Below are positions 20,472 through 29,137 of a stretch of 64,000 nt of DNA, piece by piece. Under the pieces are notes generated by a model, which worked only from the letters and a program-made list of their open reading frames with translations, did not search any database and had not been told where the DNA came from. Source of the stretch: CAWBOY01 sp963790585 (GTDB lineage: Bacteria > Planctomycetota > Planctomycetia > Gemmatales > Gemmataceae); assembly GCA_963790585.1 (NCBI GenBank), contig CAWBOY010000001.1, positions 934,050 to 998,049 on the forward strand. Reading direction: 5' to 3'. Each line of letters opens with the position of its first letter. The first letter of the stretch is position 1. Both the position numbers and the translations under genes were made by a program.

Positions 20472-20891
20472 TTACTTCGCTGTCTGCCCCACCACCCGCA
20501 ACTGGGCCCGCGCTCGCGCTTCGGCCTTCAGCTTATTCTCTTGGGCCTCGAGCGTGGGCGCCACCTTGCCGGCTTCCGCCAATACTTCGCGGGCCTTGTC
20601 GGCGCTGATCTCATCGGGCTTCAAGGCCCGCGCGGTCAAGACGGTGACGCGGTTGTCGCGGACTTGAGCGAAGCCGCCGTCCACGTAGAAATGTTCCGTC
20701 GTGCCGCCGTGGCGGATGCGCAGCTCGCCACAGCCCAGGCGGCCGATGAGCGCGGCGCGGCCGGGCAGGACGCCCAGCTCGCCGTCGAACATCGGCAGGG
20801 CGACGAAATCGGCGCTCTGGTCGAGCAGAGCGCGCTCGGGGGTCACGACGACACAGGTCAGCGCCTTGCCGCCGTGCATGGGATCGGCCAT
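20472..20891 (-). CDS. atpC: ATP synthase F1 epsilon subunit
   Basis: A protein of 139 residues with the epsilon N-terminal beta-sandwich (LTCVVVTPERALLDQSADF, LPMFDGELGVLPGRAALIG, FYVDGGFAQVRDNRVTVL) and a C-terminal helical hairpin. It belongs to the central stalk and regulates ATP hydrolysis. ATG 20891 has a strong AAGGAG ribosome site in the end of atpD. It is the last gene of the ATP synthase operon. Confidence 0.93.
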   Translation of the reverse strand: MADPMHGGKALTCVVVTPERALLDQSADFVALPMFDGELGVLPGRAALIGRLGCGELRIRHGGTTEHFYVDGGFAQVRDNRVTVLTARALKPDEISADKAREVLAEAGKVAPTLEAQENKLKAEARARAQLRVVGQTAK

Positions 20892-22363
20892 TGCTCGCTC
20901 CTTAGGAGGTACTTCTTCGCCGCTTCGGCCGCTTCGTCGATGCCGCCGACGTACATGAACGCCTGCTCGGGCAGGTGATCCCACTTGCCTTCGCACACCT
21001 CCTTGAAGCTGCGGATAGTTTCGGCCAGCGGCGTCACGGCGCCCTTCTTGCCGGTGAAGACCTCGGCGACGATGAACGGCTGCGACAGGAACTTCTCGAT
21101 ACGTCGAGCGCGATTCACGACCTGCTTGTCTTCCTCGCTCAACTCTTCGACGCCAAGGATAGCGATGATGTCTTGCAATTCGCGGTAGCGCTGCAAAATC
21201 TGCTTCACACGCATGGCGACGTTGAAATGCTCTTCGCCGACGTCGTTGGCTGACAAGATTGTCGAGTACGAGGCCAGCGGATCGACTGCGGGATAGATGC
21301 CCTTTTCCGAAATACGTCGTTCGAGATAGATAAAGGCGTCCAAATGCTGGAAGGCGTTGGCGGGGGCTGGATCGGTCGGATCGTCGGCAGGCACGTAGAC
21401 AGCCTGAACCGACGTGATGGCCCCCTTCTGCGTACTGGTGATACGCTCCTGGAGCTGGCCCATTTCCGTGGCCAGCGTCGGTTGATAACCGACGGCACTC
21501 GGCATACGCCCGAGAAGAGCCGACACTTCCGAACCGGCCTGCGAGAAGCGGAAGATGTTATCCACGAACAAAAGGCTATCGGCTCCGGTCGTGTCGCGGA
21601 ACCATTCGCACATTGTCAGTGCCGACAGAGCGACCCGGAGACGAGCGCCTGGCGGCTCGTTCATCTGGCCGAAGACCATGGCCGTCTGCTCAATGACCGC
21701 GCGATCGGACGTACCGATCTTGGTCTCCTGCATTTCGAGCCAAAGATCGTTGCCTTCGCGAGTGCGCTCGCCGACGCCGGCGAACACGGAATAGCCGCCA
21801 TGCTGACTGGCGATGCGAGCGATCAGCTCCTGAAGGATAACCGTCTTACCGAGACCGGCACCGCCGAAGAGACCGGCCTTGCCACCGCGAACGAGCGGGG
21901 TCAGGAGATCGATGACCTTGATTCCCGTCTCGAAGATTTCGGTCTTGGACGAGAGCTGATCGAACGACGGCGGATCGCGGTGGATCGGCCAAAATTCTTT
22001 GGCATTGACCGGGCCGCGACCGTCGATTGGCTCGCCGAGGACGTTGAAGACCCGGCCGAGCGTCTCCTTGCCGACGGGAACCATGACCGGCTTGCCAGTG
22101 TCCTTGACGTCCATGCCACGCACGAGGCCGCCGGTCGAACCGAGAGCGATGCAGCGAACGCGGTTGCCGCCGAGGTGCTGCTGCACTTCGCCGGTGAGCC
22201 GAATGCTGACGCCCTTGAAGTCCGATTCGATGCGGAGAGCGTTGTAGATCTCCGGCAGGTGACCATCGGCGAATTCGACGTCGAAGATCGAGCCAAGCAC
22301 CTGTACGATCTTGCCGATATGTGTGCCGGTCGACACGCCGTTTTTTGTTGCCGTAGCTGCCAT
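20858..22363 (-). CDS. atpD: ATP synthase F1 beta subunit
   Basis: A catalytic F1 subunit of about 500 residues. The P-loop GGAGLGKTVILQEL has Leu where Val is usual. GERTREGNDL, the Walker B region SLLFVDNIFRFSQAGSEVSALLGRMPSAVGYQPTLA (in parts) and EELSEEDK are all present. Start ATG 22363 gives the normal N-terminus MAATATKNGV. The open frame runs 34 bases into atpC and ends LLRSEQWPIPCTAARR. A natural subunit would stop near KKYLL, so a base error in cctcctaagg near 20905-20910 is possible. The spacer to atpG holds repeat copies. Confidence 0.95.
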   Translation of the reverse strand: MAATATKNGVSTGTHIGKIVQVLGSIFDVEFADGHLPEIYNALRIESDFKGVSIRLTGEVQQHLGGNRVRCIALGSTGGLVRGMDVKDTGKPVMVPVGKETLGRVFNVLGEPIDGRGPVNAKEFWPIHRDPPSFDQLSSKTEIFETGIKVIDLLTPLVRGGKAGLFGGAGLGKTVILQELIARIASQHGGYSVFAGVGERTREGNDLWLEMQETKIGTSDRAVIEQTAMVFGQMNEPPGARLRVALSALTMCEWFRDTTGADSLLFVDNIFRFSQAGSEVSALLGRMPSAVGYQPTLATEMGQLQERITSTQKGAITSVQAVYVPADDPTDPAPANAFQHLDAFIYLERRISEKGIYPAVDPLASYSTILSANDVGEEHFNVAMRVKQILQRYRELQDIIAILGVEELSEEDKQVVNRARRIEKFLSQPFIVAEVFTGKKGAVTPLAETIRSFKEVCEGKWDHLPEQAFMYVGGIDEAAEAAKKYLLRSEQWPIPCTAARR

Positions 22364-22429
22364 GTGAACTCCAGAACTCGATGGATCTACAATGTCCGAG
22401 AAGCAATCTTTGTCGCGCGTCATCTTTTG

Positions 22430-22543
22430 GCGAGCCGGGAGCGTAAGTGACCCGAGAAAATCAAAGCGAGTGTGATGCCCTCCGGTCGCTGACGCTCCCG
22501 GCTCCTAAAGACAAAATACTCCGCTCGCTTACGCTCCCGGCTC
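22430..22543. repeat. Three copies of the agccgggagcgtaagcgacc spacer repeat
   Basis: Copies lie at 22430-22456 (plus orientation) and at 22478-22504 and 22519-22543 (inverted). They fill the atpG-atpD spacer. Opposed copies can pair into an RNA hairpin between the two cistrons. Confidence 0.85.
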
Positions 22544-22571
22544 TTAAAGACAAAAGACTACAGAGTATCCG

Positions 22572-23479
22572 TTACTCCATCGCCGCCGCTCCGCCGATGA
22601 TCTCGGCGATTTCCTTGGTAATCTGTGCTTGCCGGGCGCGGTTGTATTGCATCGACAAGCTCTTGATCATGTCGCCGGCGTTGTCGGTCGCGGCTTTCAT
22701 GGTGATGCGGCGGGCGATCTGTTCGCTGACGGCGGCGTCGAGGAAACACTTGAAGAGGCGGACCTTGAAGGATACTGGCAACAGCTCGGCGAGGATGCCG
22801 GCGGCGTCGGGGAGGAATTCGTATTCGACTGCCTTGGCCGGCTTCTTCTCGGCTGTCTCGGCGGGGGCTTGCTTCTTGGATCCGATATCGAGCGCGCGGC
22901 GCTGAGCGGCAGCAACGTTTCGACGACCGGAATCTGGCGGGCGGCGTTGAGGAATTTCATGTAGGCGACTTCGACGCGATCGACCTTGCCGCTGATGTAT
23001 GCCTGGATATAGCGGTCGGCGATCGGCTCGATTTCGTCGAACTTGACCTTATCCTCAAACTGCGAGAAAGTCTGCTCGGCGGTCACGCCTTGATAGCGGA
23101 AATAAATCACCGCGCGCCGGCCCGATAGTTCGAGATGCGGCGTGATACTTTCGGCGTTGATCTGGCGGAGCCGTTGCGTCGCCTCGCGGAGAATGCCGGC
23201 GTTGTAGCCGCCGCAGAGACCGCGATTCGAGCAGATGACGAGGAGCAGGCTATTTTTCACGGGCTCGCGCTTGACCATGAGCGGATGAGAGACCGTGGTC
23301 GCGGAGGCACTGAGGTCCGCGGCCAACTCGCCGATTTTCTTGGTATACGCGTCGGCTTCGACGGCGCGATCCATCGCTTTCTTGAAACGCGCGGTGGCGA
23401 TCAGCTCCATCGTCCGCGTGATCTTGCGGATATTGCGGATCGCTTTGCGACGTTTGACAAGAGCGCGGGTGTTGGCCAT
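22572..23479 (-). CDS. atpG: ATP synthase F1 gamma subunit, frameshifted
   Basis: A central-stalk subunit of about 300 residues. The N-terminal coiled coil (RRKAIRNIRKITRTMELIAT) and LLLVICSNRGLCGGYNAGIL are typical. Near 22900 the frame changes in a GC-rich run. In the next frame the protein continues through SKKQAPAETAEKKPAKAVEYEFLPD, given here only as a position, to the conserved end MKAATDNAGDMIKSLSMQYN and AQITKEIAEIIGGAAA, stop 22572. As the C-terminal helix is essential for rotation, a sequence error is the best explanation. Confidence 0.9.
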
Positions 23480-23514
23480 GTATGAACTCGTTCGGGGAAT
23501 CTTGTTTTGTCTTG

Positions 23515-23630
23515 GCGAGCCGGGAGCGTAAGCGACCGGAGGGCACTACACTCGTTCTGATCCACTCCGGTCGCTAACGCTCCCGGCTCGCCGGAACATC
23601 TATCCGGTCGCTAACGCTCCCGGCTCGCCG
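23515..23630. repeat. Three copies of the spacer repeat between atpA and atpG
   Basis: Copies are at 23515-23545 (plus) and, inverted, at about 23564-23593 and 23603-23630. The first and second can form a long hairpin. The last ends 8 bases after the atpA stop. Confidence 0.85.
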
Positions 23631-23637
23631 GGACGTA

Positions 23638-25354
23638 TTACGCCTTGAACTGCGGCTGGAATGCCAGGATCGCGGCTTCGAGGGTCTCGTGGAATGGCTT
23701 GCCGTCGGGGCCTTTTTTCCAGCTATTCTTGTCGCCGACCGTTGCTCGCACGGAGGCCTTCTGTTCGGCGATGTAGCGCAGGAATTGCTCTTCCCACTTC
23801 TGCACCTGGCGAGCGGGGATCTTGTCCAAATGACCCCGGGTGCCGGCGTAGATGATCATGACCTGATCGAGCACGTGCATCGGTTTGAACTGGCGCTGCT
23901 TCAGGATTTCGACCATGCGATAGCCACGGTCGAGTTGGCCCTGAGTCGCCTTGTCGAGTTCGGTGCCGAGCTGGGCGAACGCTTCGAGTTCGCGGAAGGC
24001 GGCGAGATCGAGACGCAGACCGCCTGCGATGTTTTTCATGGCCCAGGTTTGGGCTTTGCCACCGACGCGCGACACGCTGATGCCGACATCGATGGCGGGT
24101 CGAATGCCGGCATTAGCGAGATCGGGTTGCAGGTAAATCTGGCCATCGGTGATCGAGATCACGTTGGTCGGGATGTAAGCCGAGACTTCACCTTCGAGTG
24201 TTTCGATAATCGGCAACGCCGTCAGCGAGCCGCCGGAGTTCGGGATCTTCGCCAGTTTGCAGCCGGGGAACTTGGCCAGGTCGTGCTTGAGCGCGTGTTC
24301 TTTGTCGAGCGGGCCGACGTAGACTTTGCCCTTCTCACCGGTCTTGCGCTTTTCGCCCTTTTCGTTGTTGACGCCCCAATCCGCTGTCACCTTCTTGTCA
24401 TCCGATGCTGTCGGCACGATGACCCAACGTTCGGCCATTTTGACCGACCGCTCCAGCAAGCGCGAGTGGGCGTAGAAAATATCGCCCGGATAGGCCTCGC
24501 GGCCTGGAGGGCGACGTACCAGCAACGACATCTGACGATAGGAGGCGGCTTGCTTGGAAAGATCGTCGTAGACGCAGAGCGTATCTTTGCCTTGCTCGTA
24601 CATGAAATGTTCGGCGATGGCGCAGCCGGCGTATGGGGCATAGTATTGCAACGCGGCAGGAGCCGACGAAGAGGCGGCAACGACTACCGTATAGTCCATT
24701 GCACCCGCGTCACGAAGCGAGCCGACGATTTTGGCGACCGTCGATTCCTTCTGGCCGATGGCAATGTAAACGCAGATAACATTTTGATCGTGCTGATTGA
24801 TAATCGCGTCGACGGCGATGGCGGTCTTGCCTGTCTTGCGATCGCCGATGATAAGCTCGCGCTGGCCTCGGCCGACGGGGGTCATGGAGTCGATAGCCTT
24901 GATACCGGTCTGCAACGGCTGATCGACGGGTTGGCGCTCGGCCACGCCGGGGGCATGGAATTCGACAGGTCGGAACTTGTCGGTGACGACGGGGCCTTTG
25001 CCGTCGAGCGGATTGCCGAGCGGATCGACGACGCGGCCGATCAAGGCTTCGCCGAACGGGCACTTCGAGCAGCGTACCGAGCGAGCGAACTTCGTCGCCT
25101 TCGCTGATATGCTGATACTCGCCCAAAATGGCGACGCTGACGGAGTTCTCTTCGAGGTTGAAGGCGATCGCGTTCACCTTGGTCTTGGTGAATTCGACCA
25201 TTTCGCCAGCCATGACGCCGGAGAGGCCGTAGATGCGGGCGATACCATCGCCGATCTCTAGCACCCGGCCCACTTCGCGGGCGTCGATCTTCTCGCGATA
25301 GCCTTCAATTTCTTTCTGAAGAACTGAAACGATCTCGTCCGCTCTTAATCTCAT
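23638..25354 (-). CDS. atpA: ATP synthase F1 alpha subunit with a ~50-residue insertion, frameshifted
   Basis: The non-catalytic nucleotide-binding F1 subunit, about 570 residues. The N-terminal DELSDELTA-like helix (RADEIVSVLQKEIEGY), beta barrel (VGRVLEIGDGIARIYGL), P-loop GDRKTGKTA, VYIAIGQKESTVA and ITDGQIYLQPDLANAGIRPA are all present. The frame changes near 25053-25057: GTLLEVPV is in one frame and GEALIGRVVDPLGNPLDG in the next, joined by one surplus base. Between LLER and GGSLTALP there are about 70 residues, where about 20 are usual. They are Lys-rich (NNEKGEKRKTGEKGKVYVGP). The start overlaps the atpH end by 50 bases. Confidence 0.93.
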
Positions 25355-25943
25355 GGCTGCCTCTCTCGATCAGTTGGTCCCGCAATGCATTGAGCCGAGT
25401 GCTGATACTGGCGTCGTATTGATAATCGTCCACGCGTACGATCAGGCCACCGATGATGTCCGGATCGATCTTGGTTTCCAAGATGGGCTTTCGGTGCATG
25501 CCCTCGCTGAGGGACGCGAGCAGCTTGTTCTTGAGGTCGTCATCCAGCGGCACGGCGGAGGTCACGAGGACGCGGGCATGGTTCTGCCGTTGGTCATACG
25601 CTTTGCGATACTCAGCCAGGATCGGCCTTAGCAAATCGAGCCGGCCATGTTGGTTGAGTATCTGCAAAAAGTCCACGAACTTGTCATGCGCCCGGCCGCC
25701 GAAGACCTTTTGAATGATCGTCGCCTTGCGCTCCGCTTCGATGATGCGGCTCGACAAAAACTCTTCCAGGTGAGCGTCTGCCGGAAATACGGAATTGACG
25801 ACCGAGTCGAGGTCGTCCAGCATTTCCTGGCCGCACATCAACTGCCAGCCGATGTTGAGCAACGATTCGGCGTAGACGCGCGCGACCCGTTGCGCCGACA
25901 CGTCGGCTTCGACATGCTCCAGCTTCTTTGCCGGTTCGCTCAT
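25305..25943 (-). CDS. atpH: ATP synthase delta subunit (OSCP)
   Basis: A protein of 212 residues. The N-terminal helical domain (VARVYAESLLNIGWQ, FVDFLQILNQHGRLDLL) and the C-terminal beta/helix part (KIDPDIIGGLIVRVDDYQYDAS, in parts, then RLNALRDQLIERG) mark it as the F1 delta subunit, which joins the peripheral stalk to F1. The start overlaps the atpF stop by 4 bases (ATGA). The frame continues 50 bases into atpA; homologues usually end soon after RDQLIERG, so a natural overlap or a base error are both possible. Confidence 0.9.
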   Translation of the reverse strand: MSEPAKKLEHVEADVSAQRVARVYAESLLNIGWQLMCGQEMLDDLDSVVNSVFPADAHLEEFLSSRIIEAERKATIIQKVFGGRAHDKFVDFLQILNQHGRLDLLRPILAEYRKAYDQRQNHARVLVTSAVPLDDDLKNKLLASLSEGMHRKPILETKIDPDIIGGLIVRVDDYQYDASISTRLNALRDQLIERGSHEIKSGRDRFSSSERN

Positions 25944-26645
25944 CCGATTTTCCCCGCGAGAGCCTGTTGATGGTCTGACGTCGCCCGCCGCAGATCCGTT
26001 ATGGCTTCATCAATCAGGCGTCGATGATCATCCTGCGACAGCTTGCGCCGCAGCGTCTTTTCCGACGCTTGCACGGCTAACTGCGCTGCCTGGTCCCAGA
26101 TTTGGCGCAACGCCTGATCGCGGGCCATCTCGAGGTCGTGCGTCAGGCGGGTGCGCTCGGCCTGAATCTCCGCCTTGGCTTTGGCAAGGGTTTCTTCCTG
26201 CATCCGTGTGGAGGTTTTGCGTGCCTCGTCTAAAAGTTGGCGAATCTCTTCCTGAGCGCCATTCATCTTGACCCGGAGTTCCTCTTGCAGTTTCTGAGCA
26301 TCCTGTTGGGCCTTGAGGGCGCTGATCCTGCGCGTCTTGAATCGTCTTCTCACGAGCTTTCAGCCCTTCGAGCATCGGCTTCCAGGCGAAGCGCGTAAGA
26401 ATGGCCATGGTGAGCAGAAAGACGACCGTGGTCCAGATCGTGAGATCGAGAATCAGTTCGGTCGGATTCGGCTTGGCGTGAGCATCGTGATCATCGCCCG
26501 CGGCCTGCGGAGCGGCGCCGTGAGCATGGGCGTCAACAACATGCGGCACCTCTTTGGGCTCTTCCGCGGAAGCATGCCGCGCCGACACCACGGACAGCGC
26601 GAGGGCCATCAGGCTTGCAACAATGACTGTCCACACCGAACGCAT
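25940..26645 (-). CDS. atpF: ATP synthase Fo b subunit with signal-like start and His/Asp segment, frameshifted
   Basis: About 235 residues. It begins with a signal-peptide-like segment (VIVASLMALALSVVSARHA), then a His/Asp-rich stretch (PHVVDAHAHG, DDHDAHAKPN). The membrane helix LDLTIWTTVVFLLTMAILTR then leads into the long peripheral-stalk coiled coil. The frame changes near 26328: LKAREKTIQDA is in one frame and ISALKAQQDAQKLQEELR in the next, a single surplus base. The rest of the coil runs to QQALAGKIG. A second N-terminal membrane or signal segment and the His-rich loop are not in the E. coli protein. ATG 26645 is chosen because it starts the signal-like segment. Confidence 0.88.
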
Positions 26646-26700
26646 AGACACCTCTCCCCTCGAACCGTCCGTCCGCGACTGTTTCATATTCGGCACGATC

Positions 26701-27015
26701 TCAGACCTTGCCGGCAATGGTGTAGCAAACGAAGAGAGCGAAGAACGTCGCACCTTCGAGAAGAGCGGCGATGATAAGCATCGAGGTCGAGATGCTACCC
26801 GCAACTTCGGGCTGACGAGCCATGCTCTCGAGGGCCGCCGAGCCGATCTTGCCGAAGCCGAGGCCCGCACCAATCATCGTGATCGCAGCGCCGAGGCCCG
26901 CGCCGACCCCGGCTCCGGCGAGCACATTCGTCGTATTGCCAGTCTGAGCGAAGACGCTCGCCGAGGAGACGAGCACGGCGACGACGGCCATCACGAATAC
27001 ATTCAAATACTTCAT
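26701..27015 (-). CDS. atpE: ATP synthase Fo c subunit with signal-like N-terminus
   Basis: A protein of 104 residues. An extra N-terminal segment (NVFVMAVVAVLVSSASVFAQ) looks like a cleavable signal peptide. The two c-ring helices follow: Gly-rich helix 1 (GAGLGAAITMIGAGLGFG), the polar loop ESMARQPE, and helix 2 with the ion-carrying Glu in IIAALLEGATFFALF. Helix 1 has Phe where sodium-type rings have Gln, and Gly-Ala follow the Glu instead of Ser-Thr, so proton coupling is expected. A 154-base spacer with a repeat copy separates it from atpB. Confidence 0.92.
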   Translation of the reverse strand: MKYLNVFVMAVVAVLVSSASVFAQTGNTTNVLAGAGVGAGLGAAITMIGAGLGFGKIGSAALESMARQPEVAGSISTSMLIIAALLEGATFFALFVCYTIAGKV

Positions 27016-27132
27016 CTTTAGATAACTCCCTCAAACGTTACCGGGCAGAAATCCGCCAACGGCAGTCCAAAAAACCAGATCAGGAAAGACACAAAAGTTC
27101 ATTCAAGAGCGCGCTAAGTTTGCTCGGATTTT

Positions 27133-27161
27133 GTCCGGTCGCTTTACGCCCCCGGCTCGCC
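27133..27161. repeat. Spacer repeat copy between atpB and atpE
   Basis: One inverted copy (tccggtcgctttacgccccc then ggctcgcc), slightly diverged from the copies in the atpA-atpG and atpG-atpD spacers. It ends 8 bases after the atpB stop. Confidence 0.8.
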
Positions 27162-27169
27162 ATATAAAC

Positions 27170-28168
27170 TCAATGGCTCGGATGCATCGCCATCCCTGTA
27201 AATACAGCTGTGAGAAACGTAAATACATAAGCCTGCAGGAAGGCGACGAACAATTCCAACAACCCAAGCAGCGTCACGCCCAGGACGATGATTGCGGTGG
27301 ACAAGCCCCAAATCCAGGTAATCCCAGATCCGCCCAGTACGACGATCATGGTGAGGATCGAAGCCGAGACGATGTGTCCCGCAAAGATATTGATAAAGAG
27401 ACGAAAAGCAAGCACGCCGCTCTTGATGAAAGTACCAAAAAATTCAATCAAAAAGATCAGGCAGCTAATCGCCTGACCGAACGCGGTTGCAACCACCCAG
27501 AGGGGTAGCATCCACCAGGCGACAGGGCCCTTGGGCTCAGCAGCGACGGTGGTTGAATGGCCATGGGCGTCATGTCCATGATCGTGACCGTGTGCGTCTC
27601 CATGTCCATGATCGTGATGGCCGTGACCATGTCCATGGCTCGAAGCGGATGCATACGGGTAAGGCATGATCTCGATATGCGGCCAAAGGGATTTCAAATA
27701 GCGGAAGAAACCCAATTTCCAAATCGCCGCGCCATGGAACATTAGCAAACTGAAGAATGCCAGCGACAACGTGAGAGAGATGCTCGCGGTAGCGGACGAC
27801 AACAGCGGCAAAAAGCCGAACAGATTGAGGATCAGGATGAAAACGAACAACGTCCAAAAGAAGGGCATGAAGAAATCGGCGTCTTCGCGCAAGTTTGGCT
27901 TGACGACTTCGTCTCGGATAAAGGTCAGGAGCGACTCGCGGGCGTTGGTCCACCAGCCCTTGGGCGGTTTGCCGTCACGCGCTTTTCGGCCAAGCGGGAT
28001 GAAAAAGAGGCAGAGCAGGCCCGCGGCCAACAGTTCCAAAATCATGAATTTGGTGATCTGGAAGTTGTAGCCAAACAACGGAATGGAAGGTAACGGAATG
28101 TAGGCGTTGCCGATGAGGTCCCAGCGACTGGAGTCGACGACGTGGTTGATCGGATCGTGTACTGGCAT
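27170..28168 (-). CDS. atpB: ATP synthase Fo a subunit with His-rich loop
   Basis: A protein of 332 residues with about six membrane helices. The essential stator arginine is R256 in IKSGVLAFRLFINIFAGH. FFWTLFVFILILNLFGFLP and LGLLELFVAFLQAYVFTFL are family marks. Between the third and fourth membrane segments, residues 178-204 form a loop with 13 histidines (HGHGHGHHDHGHG and AHGHDHGHDAHGH). Such a His/Asp/Gly loop is typical of metal-binding proteins and is not part of the standard a subunit. ATG 28168 gives a normal N-terminal region. Confidence 0.93.
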   Translation of the reverse strand: MPVHDPINHVVDSSRWDLIGNAYIPLPSIPLFGYNFQITKFMILELLAAGLLCLFFIPLGRKARDGKPPKGWWTNARESLLTFIRDEVVKPNLREDADFFMPFFWTLFVFILILNLFGFLPLLSSATASISLTLSLAFFSLLMFHGAAIWKLGFFRYLKSLWPHIEIMPYPYASASSHGHGHGHHDHGHGDAHGHDHGHDAHGHSTTVAAEPKGPVAWWMLPLWVVATAFGQAISCLIFLIEFFGTFIKSGVLAFRLFINIFAGHIVSASILTMIVVLGGSGITWIWGLSTAIIVLGVTLLGLLELFVAFLQAYVFTFLTAVFTGMAMHPSH

Positions 28169-28184
28169 GGAGAGAGCGCCTCAG

Positions 28185-28598
28185 TTATCCGCCGCCCGGT
28201 CTAGCCTCGCTCGATGCCGTCGGTTTCGTGGCATGAGTCGAGAGCAACAGGACAATTTCCAAAGTCAAAAGCAACAAATAAAAGCCAAGAACCCAGCTGA
28301 GAAATCCGGCCGATTCGAGGTAGGCATAGCGTTGACTCAAAAAGAACGCCGTCCCGGCCACCGCGAACATGCGAATGCCGCTGCCGCCGAGAAACGCCGC
28401 CAATTTTTGCTCCGGCGTCCCGCTCTCCAGCGCCCATGCCGACCAGGCAAAGGTCAGTAGCGCAGGCGCCAAACATATGGCGAAGGCGATGCTGCATGTC
28501 CAAGCACTCTCATCACCCGCATACGAGCGAACCGGCAGGCAGATCAGCAGCCAGCAGGTTAACGCCGAACTCAGGAAGAGAAGCTGCTTCCGAATCAA
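28185..28598 (-). CDS. atpI: AtpI-like ATP synthase assembly protein
   Basis: A membrane protein of about 137 residues with four predicted helices (LLFLSSALTCWLLICLPV, SIAFAICLAPALLTFAWSAW, a segment near MFAVAGTAFFL, and FLSWVLGFYLLLLTLEIVLL). It lies between atpZ and atpB, where AtpI-type proteins that help assemble the c ring are usually found. The start is most likely TTG 28598 in the TTGA overlap with the previous stop. The family match rests mainly on position and topology. Confidence 0.65.
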   Translation of the reverse strand: MIRKQLLFLSSALTCWLLICLPVRSYAGDESAWTCSIAFAICLAPALLTFAWSAWALESGTPEQKLAAFLGGSGIRMFAVAGTAFFLSQRYAYLESAGFLSWVLGFYLLLLTLEIVLLLSTHATKPTASSEARPGGG

Positions 28599-28831
28599 GG
28601 CTTCGGCCCTCGCCGCGATTTCGTGTCGGCCTCGGCCTTGAGATAGATCATCAGGTGGGCAATGCCGCCGCCTAGCCCAATAATCATGCCGGCAAGCACA
28701 CCCCAAGGCGTCCAGCCGAATCTCGAATCAAGAAACATCCCCAGAGCGATCGGGGCCACCATCTCAAAGGCGACCTGCGACAGAGCCCAGTATCGACCGA
28801 CGTCACGAGGATCTTGCTCTTTCGGGGTCAT
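28595..28831 (-). CDS. AtpZ-like F1Fo-ATPase subunit
   Basis: A protein of 78 residues with two membrane helices and the AtpZ/AtpI-superfamily pattern (GRYWALSQVAFEMVAPIALG, LDSRFGWTPWGVLAGMIIGL, GGGIAHLMIYLK). It is the first gene of the ATP synthase operon. Homologues take part in cation (Mg/Ca) transport or assembly in ATP synthase operons. The next gene starts inside its stop codon. Confidence 0.82.
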   Translation of the reverse strand: MTPKEQDPRDVGRYWALSQVAFEMVAPIALGMFLDSRFGWTPWGVLAGMIIGLGGGIAHLMIYLKAEADTKSRRGPKP

Positions 28832-28923
28832 CCGACGTCTCCCCCGCGACGGTAATCATCGAGGAAATGGGTCGATGACACAGTTTGAGTGATCCTTACG
28901 GCTCAGTCGTGCTGTGAGGGAGG

Positions 28924-28977
28924 TATTTTGGCGGAGCAGGGATGAAAGTCAATGGCCTATCCGTGATTTTTTTCACA
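28924..28977 (-). promoter_or_regulatory. Candidate atp promoter and CRP/FNR-like palindrome
   Basis: The palindrome cgtgattttttt-tcaca at 28962-28977 fits the GTGA-N6-TCAC pattern of CRP/FNR-family sites. It lies about 10 bases upstream of a minus-strand TTGACT (28952-28947), with a weak AAAATA -10 at 28929-28924. Position before the atp operon makes control plausible, but the -10 box is poor. Confidence 0.35.
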
Positions 28978-28990
28978 AAGTCGCTCCGTC

Positions 28991-29054
28991 GCTATATAGC
29001 TGCCGGCTTGTCGGCGGTGGATCTAGAGTCCGTCGGCAAGCCGGCGGCTATATA
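28991..29054. repeat. Inverted repeat, tatatagccgccggcttg family
   Basis: Arms of about 25 bases (tatatagctgccggcttg and caagccggcggctatata) surround a short middle. A shorter relative (tatatagcccccggcttgcc) is at 32910-32940. It lies between the divergent atp and DUF4912 genes. Confidence 0.75.
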
Positions 29055-29101
29055 AACCGAAGCAGCGCGGCGAATTTCATTCAAATTGCATGAATTTCGA
29101 G

Positions 29102-29131
29102 TTGACATTTATTCGTTCATTTGTGTAAGAT
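29102..29131 (+). promoter_or_regulatory. Sigma-70-type promoter for the DUF4912 gene
   Basis: A perfect -35 TTGACA (29102-29107) and TAAGAT -10 (29126-29131) are 18 bases apart in an A/T-rich stretch unlike its surroundings. The transcript would start near 29138. Confidence 0.6.
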
Positions 29132-29137
29132 CTGATC

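Noticed and set aside
26701..27015. Possible sodium-type c ring.
   Set aside because: The helix-1 Gln and the Ser-Thr pair after the helix-2 Glu that bind sodium are absent.
27556..27645. Plus-strand frame rich in Val/Met/Asp opposite the AtpB His loop.
   Set aside because: It is the complement of His-Gly-Asp codons; the minus-strand frame is AtpB throughout.
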